Origin: JAGNZR01 sp051656905 | Lineage (GTDB): Bacteria > Fusobacteriota > Fusobacteriia > Fusobacteriales > Fusobacteriaceae | Length of the DNA: 7,943 nucleotides | Direction of reading: 5' to 3' | Assembly (NCBI GenBank): GCA_051656905.1 | Contig: JBOFJQ010000006.1 | Coordinates: forward strand, 1-7,943 | Shown here: piece by piece, positions 1 to 6,489 of the stretch | Layout: each line of letters opens with the position of its first letter | Numbering within the stretch: the first letter of the stretch is position 1 | The notes under the pieces: generated by a model | The model's database searches: none | What the model saw: only the letters and a program-made list of their open reading frames with translations | Told to the model about the DNA's origin: nothing | Made by a program: the position numbers and the translations under genes

Positions 1-21
1 AGAGCAATGATGACAAAATAA
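1..21 (+). CDS. rnfC: 3' end of probable rnfC (Rnf complex subunit C), partial
   Basis: Only the last codons lie in the window. The frame beginning at base 1 reads R-A-M-M-T-K and then two consecutive TAA stops (19-24), followed directly by the rnfD ribosome binding site. These are all common codons in this genome. Assignment to rnfC, the NADH-binding FMN/Fe-S subunit, is inference from the conserved rnfC-D-G-E-A-B order and not from the peptide. A second frame (from base 3) stays open to a TAA at 45-47 and would overlap the rnfD start by 7 bp. It uses rarer codons (AGC, ACG), so I prefer the first, but the end point is uncertain. Confidence 0.5.
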   Translation, partial: RAMMTK

Positions 22-25
22 TAAC

Positions 26-30
26 GGAGG
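26..30 (+). promoter_or_regulatory. Ribosome binding site of rnfD
   Basis: GGAGG lies 10 nt before the GTG at 41 and 19 nt before the in-frame ATG at 50. The spacing supports GTG as the start of rnfD. An ATG at 31 is closer but opens only a two-codon frame (ATG AAA TAA). Confidence 0.75.
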
Positions 31-40
31 ATGAAATAAA

Positions 41-979
41 GTGGTAAATATGTTTAGAGTGGGGCCTTCTCCACATATAAGAACTTCTGAAACAGTAGAT
101 AGAGTAATGTATGATGTTATTATATCTTTAATACCAGCATTGGTAATGGCTGTATATATATTCGGAACAAGAGCAATAACTGTAACAGCTTTTTCAGTAG
201 CAGCATGTATAGCAACTGAATATGTATGTCAAAGAATAATGAAACAAGATAATGATGCATTTGATGGAAGTGCAATAATAACAGGTATATTACTTGCATT
301 TGTTATCCCGCCATATATGAATTTAATCTATGTAGTAATTGGTGGAATTGTATCAATACTTTTAGGAAAAATGTTATTTGGTGGATTAGGACACAATATA
401 TTCAATCCAGCTTTAGTAGGAAGAGCATTTATTCAAGCTTCTTGGCCAGTAGCAATAACAACATTTGCTTATGATGGAAAAGCAGGAGCAACAGTTCTTG
501 ACGCTATGAAAAGAAATATTCCTCTAGATCAAGCTTTAATCGCAGATGGTGCAGCTAACTCTTACTTCCAAGCTTTTATAGGAAATATGGGTGGTTGTTT
601 AGGTGAAACTTCAGCTCTTGCAATTTTAATTGGTGGAGCTTACTTAATATACAAAAAGCATATAGACTGGAAAGTTCCAGTACTTATGATAGTAACAGTA
701 TTTATCCTGACAATGGCAATGGGACAAAACCCTGTTATGCACATCTTATCAGGTGGACTTTTCTTAGGAGCGTTCTACATGGCAACTGACATGACAACAT
801 CTCCTCAAACATCAAAAGGAAGAGTTATTTTTGCAATCTTATTAGGAGTATTAATCTCTGTAATTAGAGTAAAGGGTGGATATCCTGAAGGTACTGCTTA
901 TGCAATATTAATAATGAATGGTGTTGTACCAATTATTAATAAGTACATTGTGCCTAAAAAATTTGGGGCGGTGAAGTAA
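41..979 (+). CDS. rnfD: RnfD, FMN-carrying membrane subunit of the Rnf ferredoxin:NAD+ oxidoreductase
   Basis: This is the integral membrane subunit of the Rnf electron-transfer complex, homologous to NqrB. It carries a covalently bound FMN used in electron transfer linked to Na+ or H+ export. The 312-residue length fits the family. Seen in the protein: an N-terminal G-P-S-P-H-I-R segment, many hydrophobic helices, the G-H-N-I-F-N-P-A-L-V-G-R segment at about 117-128, and the flavinylation motif G-A-T at 149-151, with Thr151 the expected FMN attachment residue. T-D-M-T-T-S-P (249-255) and E-G-T-A-Y-A-I-L near the C-terminus are also family signatures. The start is GTG at 41, chosen because GGAGG is 10 nt upstream; ATG at 50 is a possible alternative. 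The stop is 5 bp before rnfG, and the gene's last codons carry the rnfG ribosome binding site. Confidence 0.96.
   Translation: MVNMFRVGPSPHIRTSETVDRVMYDVIISLIPALVMAVYIFGTRAITVTAFSVAACIATEYVCQRIMKQDNDAFDGSAIITGILLAFVIPPYMNLIYVVIGGIVSILLGKMLFGGLGHNIFNPALVGRAFIQASWPVAITTFAYDGKAGATVLDAMKRNIPLDQALIADGAANSYFQAFIGNMGGCLGETSALAILIGGAYLIYKKHIDWKVPVLMIVTVFILTMAMGQNPVMHILSGGLFLGAFYMATDMTTSPQTSKGRVIFAILLGVLISVIRVKGGYPEGTAYAILIMNGVVPIINKYIVPKKFGAVK
970..976 (+). promoter_or_regulatory. Embedded ribosome binding site for rnfG
   Basis: GGTGAAG lies inside the last Val-Lys codons of rnfD, before its stop at 977-979 and the rnfG ATG at 985. The same string recurs at 1509-1515 in the end of rnfG, ahead of rnfE. 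The placement suggests translational coupling along the operon, which is inference. Confidence 0.55.
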
Positions 980-984
980 TAGAT

Positions 985-1518
985 ATGGAAAGAAATCGTT
1001 ATATACATTATGGATTAGTTCTTACAGGAATAGCATTTTTATCAGCTTTAATACTTGCATTTGGAAATGATTTTACATCTGCAACTATAGCTGCTAACGC
1101 TAAGAAAGTAGTAGAGCAAGCTAGAATAAAAGTTTTACCAGTAGCTAAGTCTTTCTCTGAAGAGGAATCGAAAGAAGCTAGTGGAATGAAATTTGTACCA
1201 GGTAAAGATGAAGCAGGAAACTTAGTTGGATATGTTGTATCAGGATCAGAAAACGGATATGCAGGACCAATTGACTTCGTTTTAGGTATAGATAAAGATG
1301 GAAAAATTGCAGGACTAGATATAGTTAGTTCTCAAGAAACACCAGGTCTTGGTTCTAAGATTATGAATCAAAGTTGGAAAGATTTATGGGTAGGAAGAGA
1401 CTCACAATATCAATTTAATAAATCAACAGATGCTTTTGCAGGAGCAACAATATCTCCACAGTCTACTTATAACGGGATAATGAAAGTTCTAGCAGCATAT
1501 GAAAAAGAGGTGAAGTAG
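985..1518 (+). CDS. rnfG: RnfG, periplasm-facing FMN-binding subunit of the Rnf complex
   Basis: This 177-residue protein has one N-terminal membrane anchor (about residues 9-27) followed by an extracytoplasmic FMN-binding domain, as in NqrC and RnfG. Visible signatures are Q-E-T-P-G-L-G at 117-123 and F-A-G-A-T-I-S at 151-157. In this family the Thr of the A-G-A-T motif (Thr155) carries FMN through a phosphoester bond. In the complex it exchanges electrons with RnfD and the RnfA/RnfE iron-sulfur centre on the outer side of the membrane. The ATG at 985 is 5 bp after the rnfD stop, and the stop is 2 bp before rnfE. The downstream GGTGAAG site overlaps its last codons. It is at the short end of the family range but appears complete. 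Confidence 0.95.
   Translation: MERNRYIHYGLVLTGIAFLSALILAFGNDFTSATIAANAKKVVEQARIKVLPVAKSFSEEESKEASGMKFVPGKDEAGNLVGYVVSGSENGYAGPIDFVLGIDKDGKIAGLDIVSSQETPGLGSKIMNQSWKDLWVGRDSQYQFNKSTDAFAGATISPQSTYNGIMKVLAAYEKEVK
1509..1515 (+). promoter_or_regulatory. Embedded ribosome binding site for rnfE
   Basis: AGAGGTGAAG around this position overlaps the last Glu-Val-Lys codons of rnfG. The GGTG core is 8 nt before the GTG start of rnfE at 1521. It supports that non-ATG start and suggests translation of rnfE is coupled to rnfG. Confidence 0.6.
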
Positions 1519-1520
1519 AA

Positions 1521-2132
1521 GTGTCAAAAGGATATAAAGAGATATTAACTAGAGGGTTAATAAAAGAAAATCCAGTATTCGTTCTATTACTTGGACTATG
1601 TCCAACACTAGGAACATCAACTTCAGCAATAAATGGAATGGCAATGGGACTTGCAACAACATCAGTTTTAGTTTTTTCAAACTTATTAATTTCAGCTGTA
1701 AAGAACATAATTCCAGATAAAGTTAGAATACCAGCTTTTATAATGATAATAGCAACTCTTGTTACAATAGTTGAGATGTTCATGAAAGCTTATTTACCAG
1801 AAATATATGCAGTTTTAGGGTTATTTATACCTCTTATCGTTGTTAACTGTATAGTTCTTGGAAGAGCAGAAAGTTTCGCATCTAAAAATGGAGTTTTACC
1901 TTCTATTTTTGATGGTTTAGGATCAGGTCTTGGGTTTACATTAGCTTTAACAGTTTTAGGGTCAATTAGAGAGATTTTAGGAAATGGTTCTATATTTGAT
2001 GTAGTTATAATGCCAGCAGCATTTACACCAGCATTAATATTTATATTAGCACCAGGAGCATTTATAACAATTGGATTCATAATTGCTACTCAGAACTATT
2101 TAAAAGCCAAAAAAGCTAAGGAGGGTAACTAA
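1521..2132 (+). CDS. rnfE: RnfE, membrane Fe-S subunit of the Rnf complex
   Basis: This is a 203-residue polytopic membrane protein of the RnfA/RnfE/NqrD/NqrE family, with about six hydrophobic helices. RnfA and RnfE form an inverted pair that holds a [2Fe-2S] cluster in the middle of the membrane between cysteines of both proteins. The expected ligands are visible: Cys27 in G-L-C-P-T-L-G-T-S and Cys110 in P-L-I-V-V-N-C-I-V-L-G-R-A-E. The R-A-E after the second motif is typical of the E/NqrD side and separates it from RnfA. The start is GTG with a ribosome binding site 8 nt upstream inside rnfG. The stop is 2 bp before the rnfA ATG. Minus-strand open frames across this gene are shadows of its hydrophobic codons. 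Confidence 0.95.
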   Translation: MSKGYKEILTRGLIKENPVFVLLLGLCPTLGTSTSAINGMAMGLATTSVLVFSNLLISAVKNIIPDKVRIPAFIMIIATLVTIVEMFMKAYLPEIYAVLGLFIPLIVVNCIVLGRAESFASKNGVLPSIFDGLGSGLGFTLALTVLGSIREILGNGSIFDVVIMPAAFTPALIFILAPGAFITIGFIIATQNYLKAKKAKEGN

Positions 2133-2134
2133 TC

Positions 2135-2719
2135 ATGGATTTAGGTAAAATATTTTCAATAATTATTGGTTCGATTTTTATAAATAACTTCGTATTCTCA
2201 AAATTCTTAGGAATTTGTCCTTTCATGGGAGTTTCTAAAAAAGTTGATTCTTCAATAGGGATGGGAATGGCAGTTACATTCGTTATAACACTGGCATCTG
2301 CAGTAACTTGGGTATTTTATTACTATGTATTAGATCCATTAGGATTAGGATACTTACAAACAATATCTTTTATACTTATAATAGCTTCATTAGTACAGTT
2401 TGTTGAGATGGCAATACAAAAGACATCTCCAGGACTTTATAAAGCTTTAGGAGTATTCTTACCACTTATAACAACAAACTGTTGTGTACTAGGGGTTGCT
2501 ATTTTAAACATTCAACAAAAGTTATCATTCATTGAAACTGTTGTAACTGGATTCTTTGTTCCAGTAGGATTTACTTTAGCGCTAGTTCTATTAGCAGGAA
2601 TAAGAGAAAGATTAGAGTATTCAGCTATTCCAGCACCATTTAAAGGTATTCCAATTGCATTTATATCTGCAGGATTACTAGCAATGGCATTTATGGGATT
2701 TAGCGGAATGAAAATATAA
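2135..2719 (+). CDS. rnfA: RnfA, membrane Fe-S subunit of the Rnf complex
   Basis: This 194-residue membrane protein, with about six helices, is the partner of RnfE. Seen: N-N-F-V-F-S-K-F-L-G-I-C-P-F-M-G at 17-32, with Cys28, and P-L-I-T-T-N-C-C-V-L-G at 110-120. By alignment to the RnfE motif Cys116 is the expected second [2Fe-2S] ligand, and Cys117 is an extra neighbour. The C-terminal R-E-R-L-E and G-I-P-I-A-F-I-S-A-G segments are also characteristic. The ATG follows the rnfE stop by 2 bp. A strong AAGGAGGG in the end of rnfE (from 2118) is about 10 nt upstream. A 17-bp gap separates it from rnfB, the loosest junction in the operon. Confidence 0.96.
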   Translation: MDLGKIFSIIIGSIFINNFVFSKFLGICPFMGVSKKVDSSIGMGMAVTFVITLASAVTWVFYYYVLDPLGLGYLQTISFILIIASLVQFVEMAIQKTSPGLYKALGVFLPLITTNCCVLGVAILNIQQKLSFIETVVTGFFVPVGFTLALVLLAGIRERLEYSAIPAPFKGIPIAFISAGLLAMAFMGFSGMKI

Positions 2720-2736
2720 GAGGAGAGGATTAGAAT

Positions 2737-3735
2737 ATGAACGGAATATTGATACCTGCTTTATTGTTAGGGGTAACAGGACTTGTAATGGGACTATTTC
2801 TAGCTTTTGCCTCAAAAAAGTTCGAAGTAGAAGTTGATCCAAAAGTAGAAGCTATACTAGGAGTTTTACCAGGTGTAAACTGTGGTGCTTGTGGTTTTCC
2901 AGGATGTGGAGGATATGCTGAAGCTATAGCTTTAAACGGTGCTGAGATAACATCTTGTGCTCCAGGTGGAGCAGCAGTAGTTAAACAAATAGGTGAAATT
3001 ATGGGAGTATCTGCAACAGTTTCAGATAATAAAAACGTTGCTAAACTTCTTTGTAATGGAACTTGCTCAAATACAACAAAAAAATATGAGTATGATGGTT
3101 CTTTAAATACATGTGCTTCTTTAGCTCTTTATTCAGGAGGAAACAAAAGTTGTAACTATTCATGTATAGGTAAAGGGGATTGTGCTGTTGTATGTCCAGT
3201 AAATGCTATAACAGTAAATGAGAACGGTCTTGTAGTAATAGATGAAGTTAAATGTGTATCTTGTGGTAAATGTGTATCACAGTGTCCTAAGAAAGTTTTA
3301 GCTATGTTACCTCAAAAGAAAAGAGTAACAGTTAAATGTTCTTCACTTGAAAAAGGACCTGCAGCTAAAAAAGCTTGTAAAGTAGCTTGTATAGCTTGCG
3401 GAATGTGTGAAAAAGCATGTCCAGTAAATGCAATCAAAGTAACTAATAACTTAGCTAAAATAGATGCAAATCTATGTGTTGAGTGTGGACTTTGTGTAGC
3501 TAAATGTCCAACTAAAGCGATTGAATCAAAAGTAACAGAAACTGTAAAAGCTTCTATTAATGATAAGTGTGTAGGTTGTACAATGTGTGCAAAAGTATGT
3601 CCAGTTACAGCTATAACAGGTGCTTTAAGAGAGAAACATGTTATAGATGCTGAGAAATGTATTGGATGTAAATTATGTTATCAAGCTTGTAAACCAAAAG
3701 CTATTGATTTAATAATAACTCCAATTCAAAAGTAA
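2737..3735 (+). CDS. rnfB: RnfB, multi-cluster ferredoxin-type subunit of the Rnf complex
   Basis: This subunit accepts electrons from reduced ferredoxin and passes them through a chain of [4Fe-4S] clusters to the membrane part. Its 332 residues are far longer than the roughly 190-residue proteobacterial RsxB and match the long form known from acetogens and other anaerobes. Order of parts: membrane anchor at 4-25; a C-x2-C-x4-C...C cluster domain (Cys49, 52, 57, 74); a degenerate ferredoxin motif (Cys139, 143, 149, 153); and C-x2-C-x2-C-x3-C motifs at 173-183, 218-228, 247-257, 278-288 and 308-318. The last has C-K-P instead of C-P. The total is 33 cysteines. Cys106, 110, 126, 201 and 214 fall outside the canonical motifs. 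A GGAGAGG is just upstream of the ATG. It is the last gene of the operon, followed by a terminator. Confidence 0.96.
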   Translation: MNGILIPALLLGVTGLVMGLFLAFASKKFEVEVDPKVEAILGVLPGVNCGACGFPGCGGYAEAIALNGAEITSCAPGGAAVVKQIGEIMGVSATVSDNKNVAKLLCNGTCSNTTKKYEYDGSLNTCASLALYSGGNKSCNYSCIGKGDCAVVCPVNAITVNENGLVVIDEVKCVSCGKCVSQCPKKVLAMLPQKKRVTVKCSSLEKGPAAKKACKVACIACGMCEKACPVNAIKVTNNLAKIDANLCVECGLCVAKCPTKAIESKVTETVKASINDKCVGCTMCAKVCPVTAITGALREKHVIDAEKCIGCKLCYQACKPKAIDLIITPIQK

Positions 3736-3764
3736 TTAAGAGCATAAAAATAATTTAATAATAA

Positions 3765-3804
3765 AAAAACCAGTTTTTAGATTGTATACTAAAGACTGGT
3801 TTTT
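3765..3804 (+). terminator. Intrinsic terminator of the rnf operon
   Basis: A 16-bp stem pairs 3765-3780 with 3789-3804, with a single G-U wobble and an 8-nt loop. The stem core is ACCAGT/ACTGGT and it runs into a T-rich 3' arm. It starts 29 bp after the rnfB stop. Because the left arm begins with an A-run, it could also terminate minus-strand transcription. Confidence 0.88.
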
Positions 3805-3846
3805 AATTTGAAATAAAAAAATAGGAAGTATTTTGAAAAATATAAA

Positions 3847-3875
3847 TTGAATAATATTAAAATAATAGGTATAAT
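3847..3875 (+). promoter_or_regulatory. Sigma-70 type promoter for the MORN_2 protein gene
   Basis: TTGAAT at 3847-3852 and a perfect TATAAT at 3870-3875 are separated by 17 bp. They lie between the rnf terminator and the next gene, 45 bp before its ATG. This marks a new transcription unit, probably extending through the MATE gene. Confidence 0.72.
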
Positions 3876-3920
3876 TATAAAGTGAAATAAAAACAACTAA
3901 AATAACAAGGAGAACCATAA

Positions 3921-4550
3921 ATGTTAAAAAGAATAGGAATTTTAATTTCTTTATTATTAGTTTTATCAGTGAATATTTTTTCAATTGAAACTACTTCTAA
4001 AGATGTAGATGTAGCTAGAGTAAAAAGCAAGATGAAAAGGGTTAATTTTTTAGATAAAGAATTAAAATCAAATAGATTAGCATATGTAAAAGGTGATTCA
4101 AGACCATTTACAGGAACGTTTTATTTAATGCTTGGAGATTATTTAGAATATACTGAGGTATATGAAAATGGACTTTTACAAGGAGATAAGACTTGGTATG
4201 ATCCTAGTGGGAATATAATGATGATAGAAACTTATTTTGGTGGAAAAATCCATGGTGAGCAAGTTACTTATTATCCAAGTACAGTTATAAGATCTGTTGT
4301 AACTTATCATAATGGTAGAATTGCAAAAGTTGAATGGAATGATAAAAAAGGGAAGTCAATATTTAAAGAGACTTTTGTAAATGGTAGTGGAACTTGGAAG
4401 CATTTCTACGATGATGGAACTGTACATGAAGAGGGACAGTATGTAAATGGATCAAAAGATGGTATATGGAAGAAATATGATGAAAAAGGTGTTTTAGAAA
4501 AGAAAATGGTTTACAGAATGGGCTCTATGGTTGGAGTAGAGTGGTACTAG
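3921..4550 (+). CDS. Exported MORN_2 repeat protein (YwqK-like), function unknown
   Basis: This 209-residue protein has an N-terminal signal peptide: Lys-Arg at positions 3-4, a hydrophobic stretch at about 5-20, and probable cleavage near residues 20-23. It is therefore likely to act outside the cytoplasm. The body has repeated short hairpin-like units of the Tyr-x-Asn-Gly...Gly-x-x-x-x-Tyr-x-x-x-Gly type, seen at about 81-100, 104-118, 151-165 and 173-189, which match the MORN_2 pattern. Databases often label such proteins 'YwqK family antitoxin'. No toxin gene is adjacent here, so I would not take that name as function. The ATG has AAGGAG 8 nt upstream and its own promoter. The MATE gene follows after 51 bp without a visible terminator. 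The biological role is unknown. Confidence 0.85.
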   Translation: MLKRIGILISLLLVLSVNIFSIETTSKDVDVARVKSKMKRVNFLDKELKSNRLAYVKGDSRPFTGTFYLMLGDYLEYTEVYENGLLQGDKTWYDPSGNIMMIETYFGGKIHGEQVTYYPSTVIRSVVTYHNGRIAKVEWNDKKGKSIFKETFVNGSGTWKHFYDDGTVHEEGQYVNGSKDGIWKKYDEKGVLEKKMVYRMGSMVGVEWY

Positions 4551-4601
4551 GAATAAAATTCTAAGATTTACTTTATAAATATAAAGGATGTTGAGATAGT
4601 A

Positions 4602-5936
4602 TTGGAAATAAATAATCAAAAGAGTACTTTACTTCAGTTGACCTTCCCAATATTTTTAGAGTTATTATTGATGACTATAGTTGGAAATATAGATATCATA
4701 ATGGTTTCTAAATTTAGTGACAAAGGCGTTGGAGTATTAGGTGGAATGAGTCAAATTTTATATACACAAAGTGTTATTTTTAGTTTTATTTCCATAGGAA
4801 CAGGAATACTAATATCACAGTATATAGGAGCTAAAAAAAGAGAAAAAATATTTGAAGTAATAGGTGTTTCTCTGGGATTAAATATTTTAATTAGTTTGGT
4901 TTTAGGGATAATATATGGATTTTATGCAAAGGATATACTACTAAAAATAAAACTTAGTGAAGATTTAATAGCAATTGGAATAAATTACTTTAGGATAGTT
5001 GGTGGAATATGTATATTCCAAGCTATTACAGTTACAGCCAGTGCTGCACTTAGAAGTTTTGGATATGTAAAAATACCTCTTTTAATAAATGTTGTTATAA
5101 ATTTAATAAATGTCTTAATAAATGGAATGTTTTTGTTTGGATGGTTAGGAATGCCAATTTTAGGAGTAACAGGAGTTGGAATAGCAACTATTTTTTCAAG
5201 ATTCATAGGACTACTATTAGTAATCGCTGCATTAAAAAAATATTGTAGTTTTACTATCTCTATAAAAAAATATAAAAAGATACCTTGGGATATATTTAAA
5301 TATATTTTACAAATAGGAGTTCCAAGTGGTACAGAGCACCTTTGTTGGAATCTTGCTCAGATAGTTATCTTATCTATGGTAAATACAATGGGTATTGAAA
5401 ATATTACAGCAAGAACTTATCTTAACTTAGTTGCAACATTTATAATGATGTTTTCAATATCTTTAGGACAAGGAACAGCAATATTAAATGCTAGAAATAT
5501 TGGAGCAAGAAAGATTAAAGAGGCTTATTTGCAGTGTTTAAATAGTTTGAAAATATCTCTTATTTCAGTATCAATACTTTTGATGTTACTAATGATATTT
5601 CAAGATCCTATATTACGATTCTTTACTCAAGATGAAGCCATATTAAAAATTTCTAAAAAAATTATTTGGGTATTTTTATTCATAGAAACAGGTAGAACAT
5701 TTAATATTATTATTATAAACTCTCTACACTCAGCAGGAGATGTAAAGTTTCCTATGCTAGCTGGTATATTCTGTATGTTTGGTATAGCTGTAACTTTATC
5801 TTATCTTTTAGGAATAAAGATGCATATGACATTGATGGGAGTATGGATTGCTAATGGTATCGATGAGTGGGTTAGAGGAATTTTAATGTTAAAAAGATGG
5901 AATAGCCTTAAATGGAGTAGAAAAGGATTTATCTAA
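4602..5936 (+). CDS. MATE-family multidrug/metabolite efflux transporter
   Basis: This is a 444-residue, very hydrophobic protein with about twelve membrane segments in two similar halves. The N-terminal part reads L-T-F-P-I-F-L-E then G-N-I-D-I-I-M-V-S-K-F, the usual MATE opening, and the second half begins around G-V-P-S-G-T-E. MATE proteins export cationic drugs or metabolites by Na+ or H+ antiport; a Na+ coupling would fit the Rnf pump nearby, but that is inference. Substrate cannot be told from sequence. The start is TTG at 4602. No ATG or GTG in this frame lies shortly upstream, and AAAGGA at 4583-4588 is a weak site 13 nt away. The next in-frame ATG would cut into the first helix. It is probably cotranscribed with the upstream MORN_2 gene. 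Confidence 0.92.
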   Translation: MEINNQKSTLLQLTFPIFLELLLMTIVGNIDIIMVSKFSDKGVGVLGGMSQILYTQSVIFSFISIGTGILISQYIGAKKREKIFEVIGVSLGLNILISLVLGIIYGFYAKDILLKIKLSEDLIAIGINYFRIVGGICIFQAITVTASAALRSFGYVKIPLLINVVINLINVLINGMFLFGWLGMPILGVTGVGIATIFSRFIGLLLVIAALKKYCSFTISIKKYKKIPWDIFKYILQIGVPSGTEHLCWNLAQIVILSMVNTMGIENITARTYLNLVATFIMMFSISLGQGTAILNARNIGARKIKEAYLQCLNSLKISLISVSILLMLLMIFQDPILRFFTQDEAILKISKKIIWVFLFIETGRTFNIIIINSLHSAGDVKFPMLAGIFCMFGIAVTLSYLLGIKMHMTLMGVWIANGIDEWVRGILMLKRWNSLKWSRKGFI

Positions 5937-5942
5937 AATTAC

Positions 5943-6014
5943 TATAAATACAAATAGAGCTTTTTAAAGTCAACAATTAATAAATTGTTCTTTAAAAAGC
6001 TCTACTTATTTATA
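5943..6014. repeat. Long imperfect inverted repeat after the MATE gene (possible terminator)
   Basis: Three nested paired blocks are visible: 5943-5950 with 6007-6014 (8 bp), 5955-5969 with 5990-6004 (15 bp perfect), and 5972-5978 with 5983-5989 (7 bp), with a 4-nt loop. They are separated by small internal loops, giving about 30 bp of pairing. It begins 6 bp after the MATE stop, so it may end that transcript. However, the G/C pairs sit at the outer end of the 15-bp block, and what follows (ACTTATTTATA) is not a clean U-tract, so it is not a textbook intrinsic terminator. It could instead be a bidirectional terminator, an RNase III-type hairpin or a small palindromic repeat element. Confidence 0.7.
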
Positions 6015-6099
6015 ACTATTATTATCCCTTTGAAAATAAAGAAAAAACAAGAAAATAGATGAAAAAAGTATCTTATCATATTTTTTTAGAACAAAACAG

Positions 6100-6128
6100 T
6101 TGACTTGCGTATATAAATAGTATATAAT
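6100..6128 (+). promoter_or_regulatory. Strong orphan sigma-70 promoter
   Basis: TTGACT at 6100-6105 and a perfect TATAAT at 6123-6128 are 17 bp apart, with an AT-rich upstream stretch including a seven-T run at 6080-6087. It is the best promoter in the window, yet no plus-strand coding region follows. Transcription would start near 6135. Confidence 0.75.
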
Positions 6129-6134
6129 TACAGT

Positions 6135-6193
6135 GGGTTAGACAGTTAAATATATATAGAAGTAGAAGACTAAGGGGTTAGTCTTCTCTTTTT
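6135..6193 (+). ncRNA. Candidate small RNA, about 60 nt
   Basis: The near-consensus promoter at 6100-6128 predicts a start near 6135, and an intrinsic terminator ends at about 6193. The predicted transcript has no ATG, and the one GTG at its 5' edge is followed by a stop after two codons, so it does not look coding. It would have an AU-rich single-stranded 5' part of about 30 nt and a terminator stem-loop with a GGGG loop. It matches no RNA family that I recognise. It could also be a prematurely terminated leader, but the only gene ahead is on the opposite strand. The ends are inferred from promoter and hairpin geometry. Confidence 0.5.
6164..6193 (+). terminator. Intrinsic terminator of the candidate small RNA
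   Basis: A perfect 10-bp stem pairs AGAAGACTAA (6164-6173) with TTAGTCTTCT (6178-6187), with a GGGG loop, followed by C and five T. The T-tract touches the minus-strand acetyltransferase stop codon. On the minus strand the tail after the hairpin is less T-rich, so the main direction is plus, though it may also help end the convergent gene. Confidence 0.82.
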
Positions 6194-6489
6194 CATTTTG
6201 AGAATGAATTGTCTAAAATATCACTATAAAGAGAGCTAAATTTTTCAACCATATAAACTGCAAAGGAACAAACGGGAATTATTTTTAAATTTTCTTCACG
6301 AGCAAAACTAGCTAAAGAATCCATAAGAGATTTTCCTAAATCTTGTCCCCTATGCTCAGTGTCTACCCAAGTGTGGGTTATTTTTATTTTACCTGAATCT
6401 AAGTATGAATAATACATTTCAGCAAAAATTTTTCTATCGCTATCTAACATATAAAACATTTTATCGTTCTTATCATGTAAAACTTCCAT
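6193..6489 (-). CDS. Small GNAT-family N-acetyltransferase (PF14542/YjdJ-like)
   Basis: This is a 98-residue single-domain protein. The order A-E-M-x-Y (23-27), I-T-H-T-W-V-D (37-43), R-G-Q-D-L-G (47-52, the acetyl-CoA pyrophosphate-binding loop) and K-I-I-P-V-C-S-F-A (69-77, with Cys74) matches the small Gcn5-related acetyltransferases of the YjdJ type, which are about 90-100 residues long. The acceptor substrate is unknown for most members. The start ATG (6489-6487) has AAGGAGG five bases upstream on the minus strand. The gene stands alone, divergent from the TSUP permease gene and convergent with the small RNA. I found no convincing promoter for it in the 175-bp divergent region. Confidence 0.88.
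   Translation of the reverse strand: MEVLHDKNDKMFYMLDSDRKIFAEMYYSYLDSGKIKITHTWVDTEHRGQDLGKSLMDSLASFAREENLKIIPVCSFAVYMVEKFSSLYSDILDNSFSK

Noticed and set aside
31..39. ATG AAA TAA mini-frame between the GGAGG and the rnfD start
   Set aside because: It is two codons long; most likely chance, although it sits at good spacing from the ribosome binding site.
1463..1783. Minus-strand open frame across the rnfG/rnfE junction
   Set aside because: It lies antisense to strongly conserved rnf coding sequence and has no recognisable domain or supported start.
1790..2080. Minus-strand open frame inside rnfE
   Set aside because: It is the mirror of hydrophobic rnfE codons, low in complexity, with no family resemblance.
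3736..3984. Minus-strand open frame over the rnf terminator and the MORN_2 start
   Set aside because: It crosses a terminator and a promoter, and its product is AT-driven Phe/Leu/Ile-rich sequence without a recognisable family.
4985..5206. Minus-strand open frame inside the MATE gene
   Set aside because: It is antisense to a clear transporter gene and has no domain.
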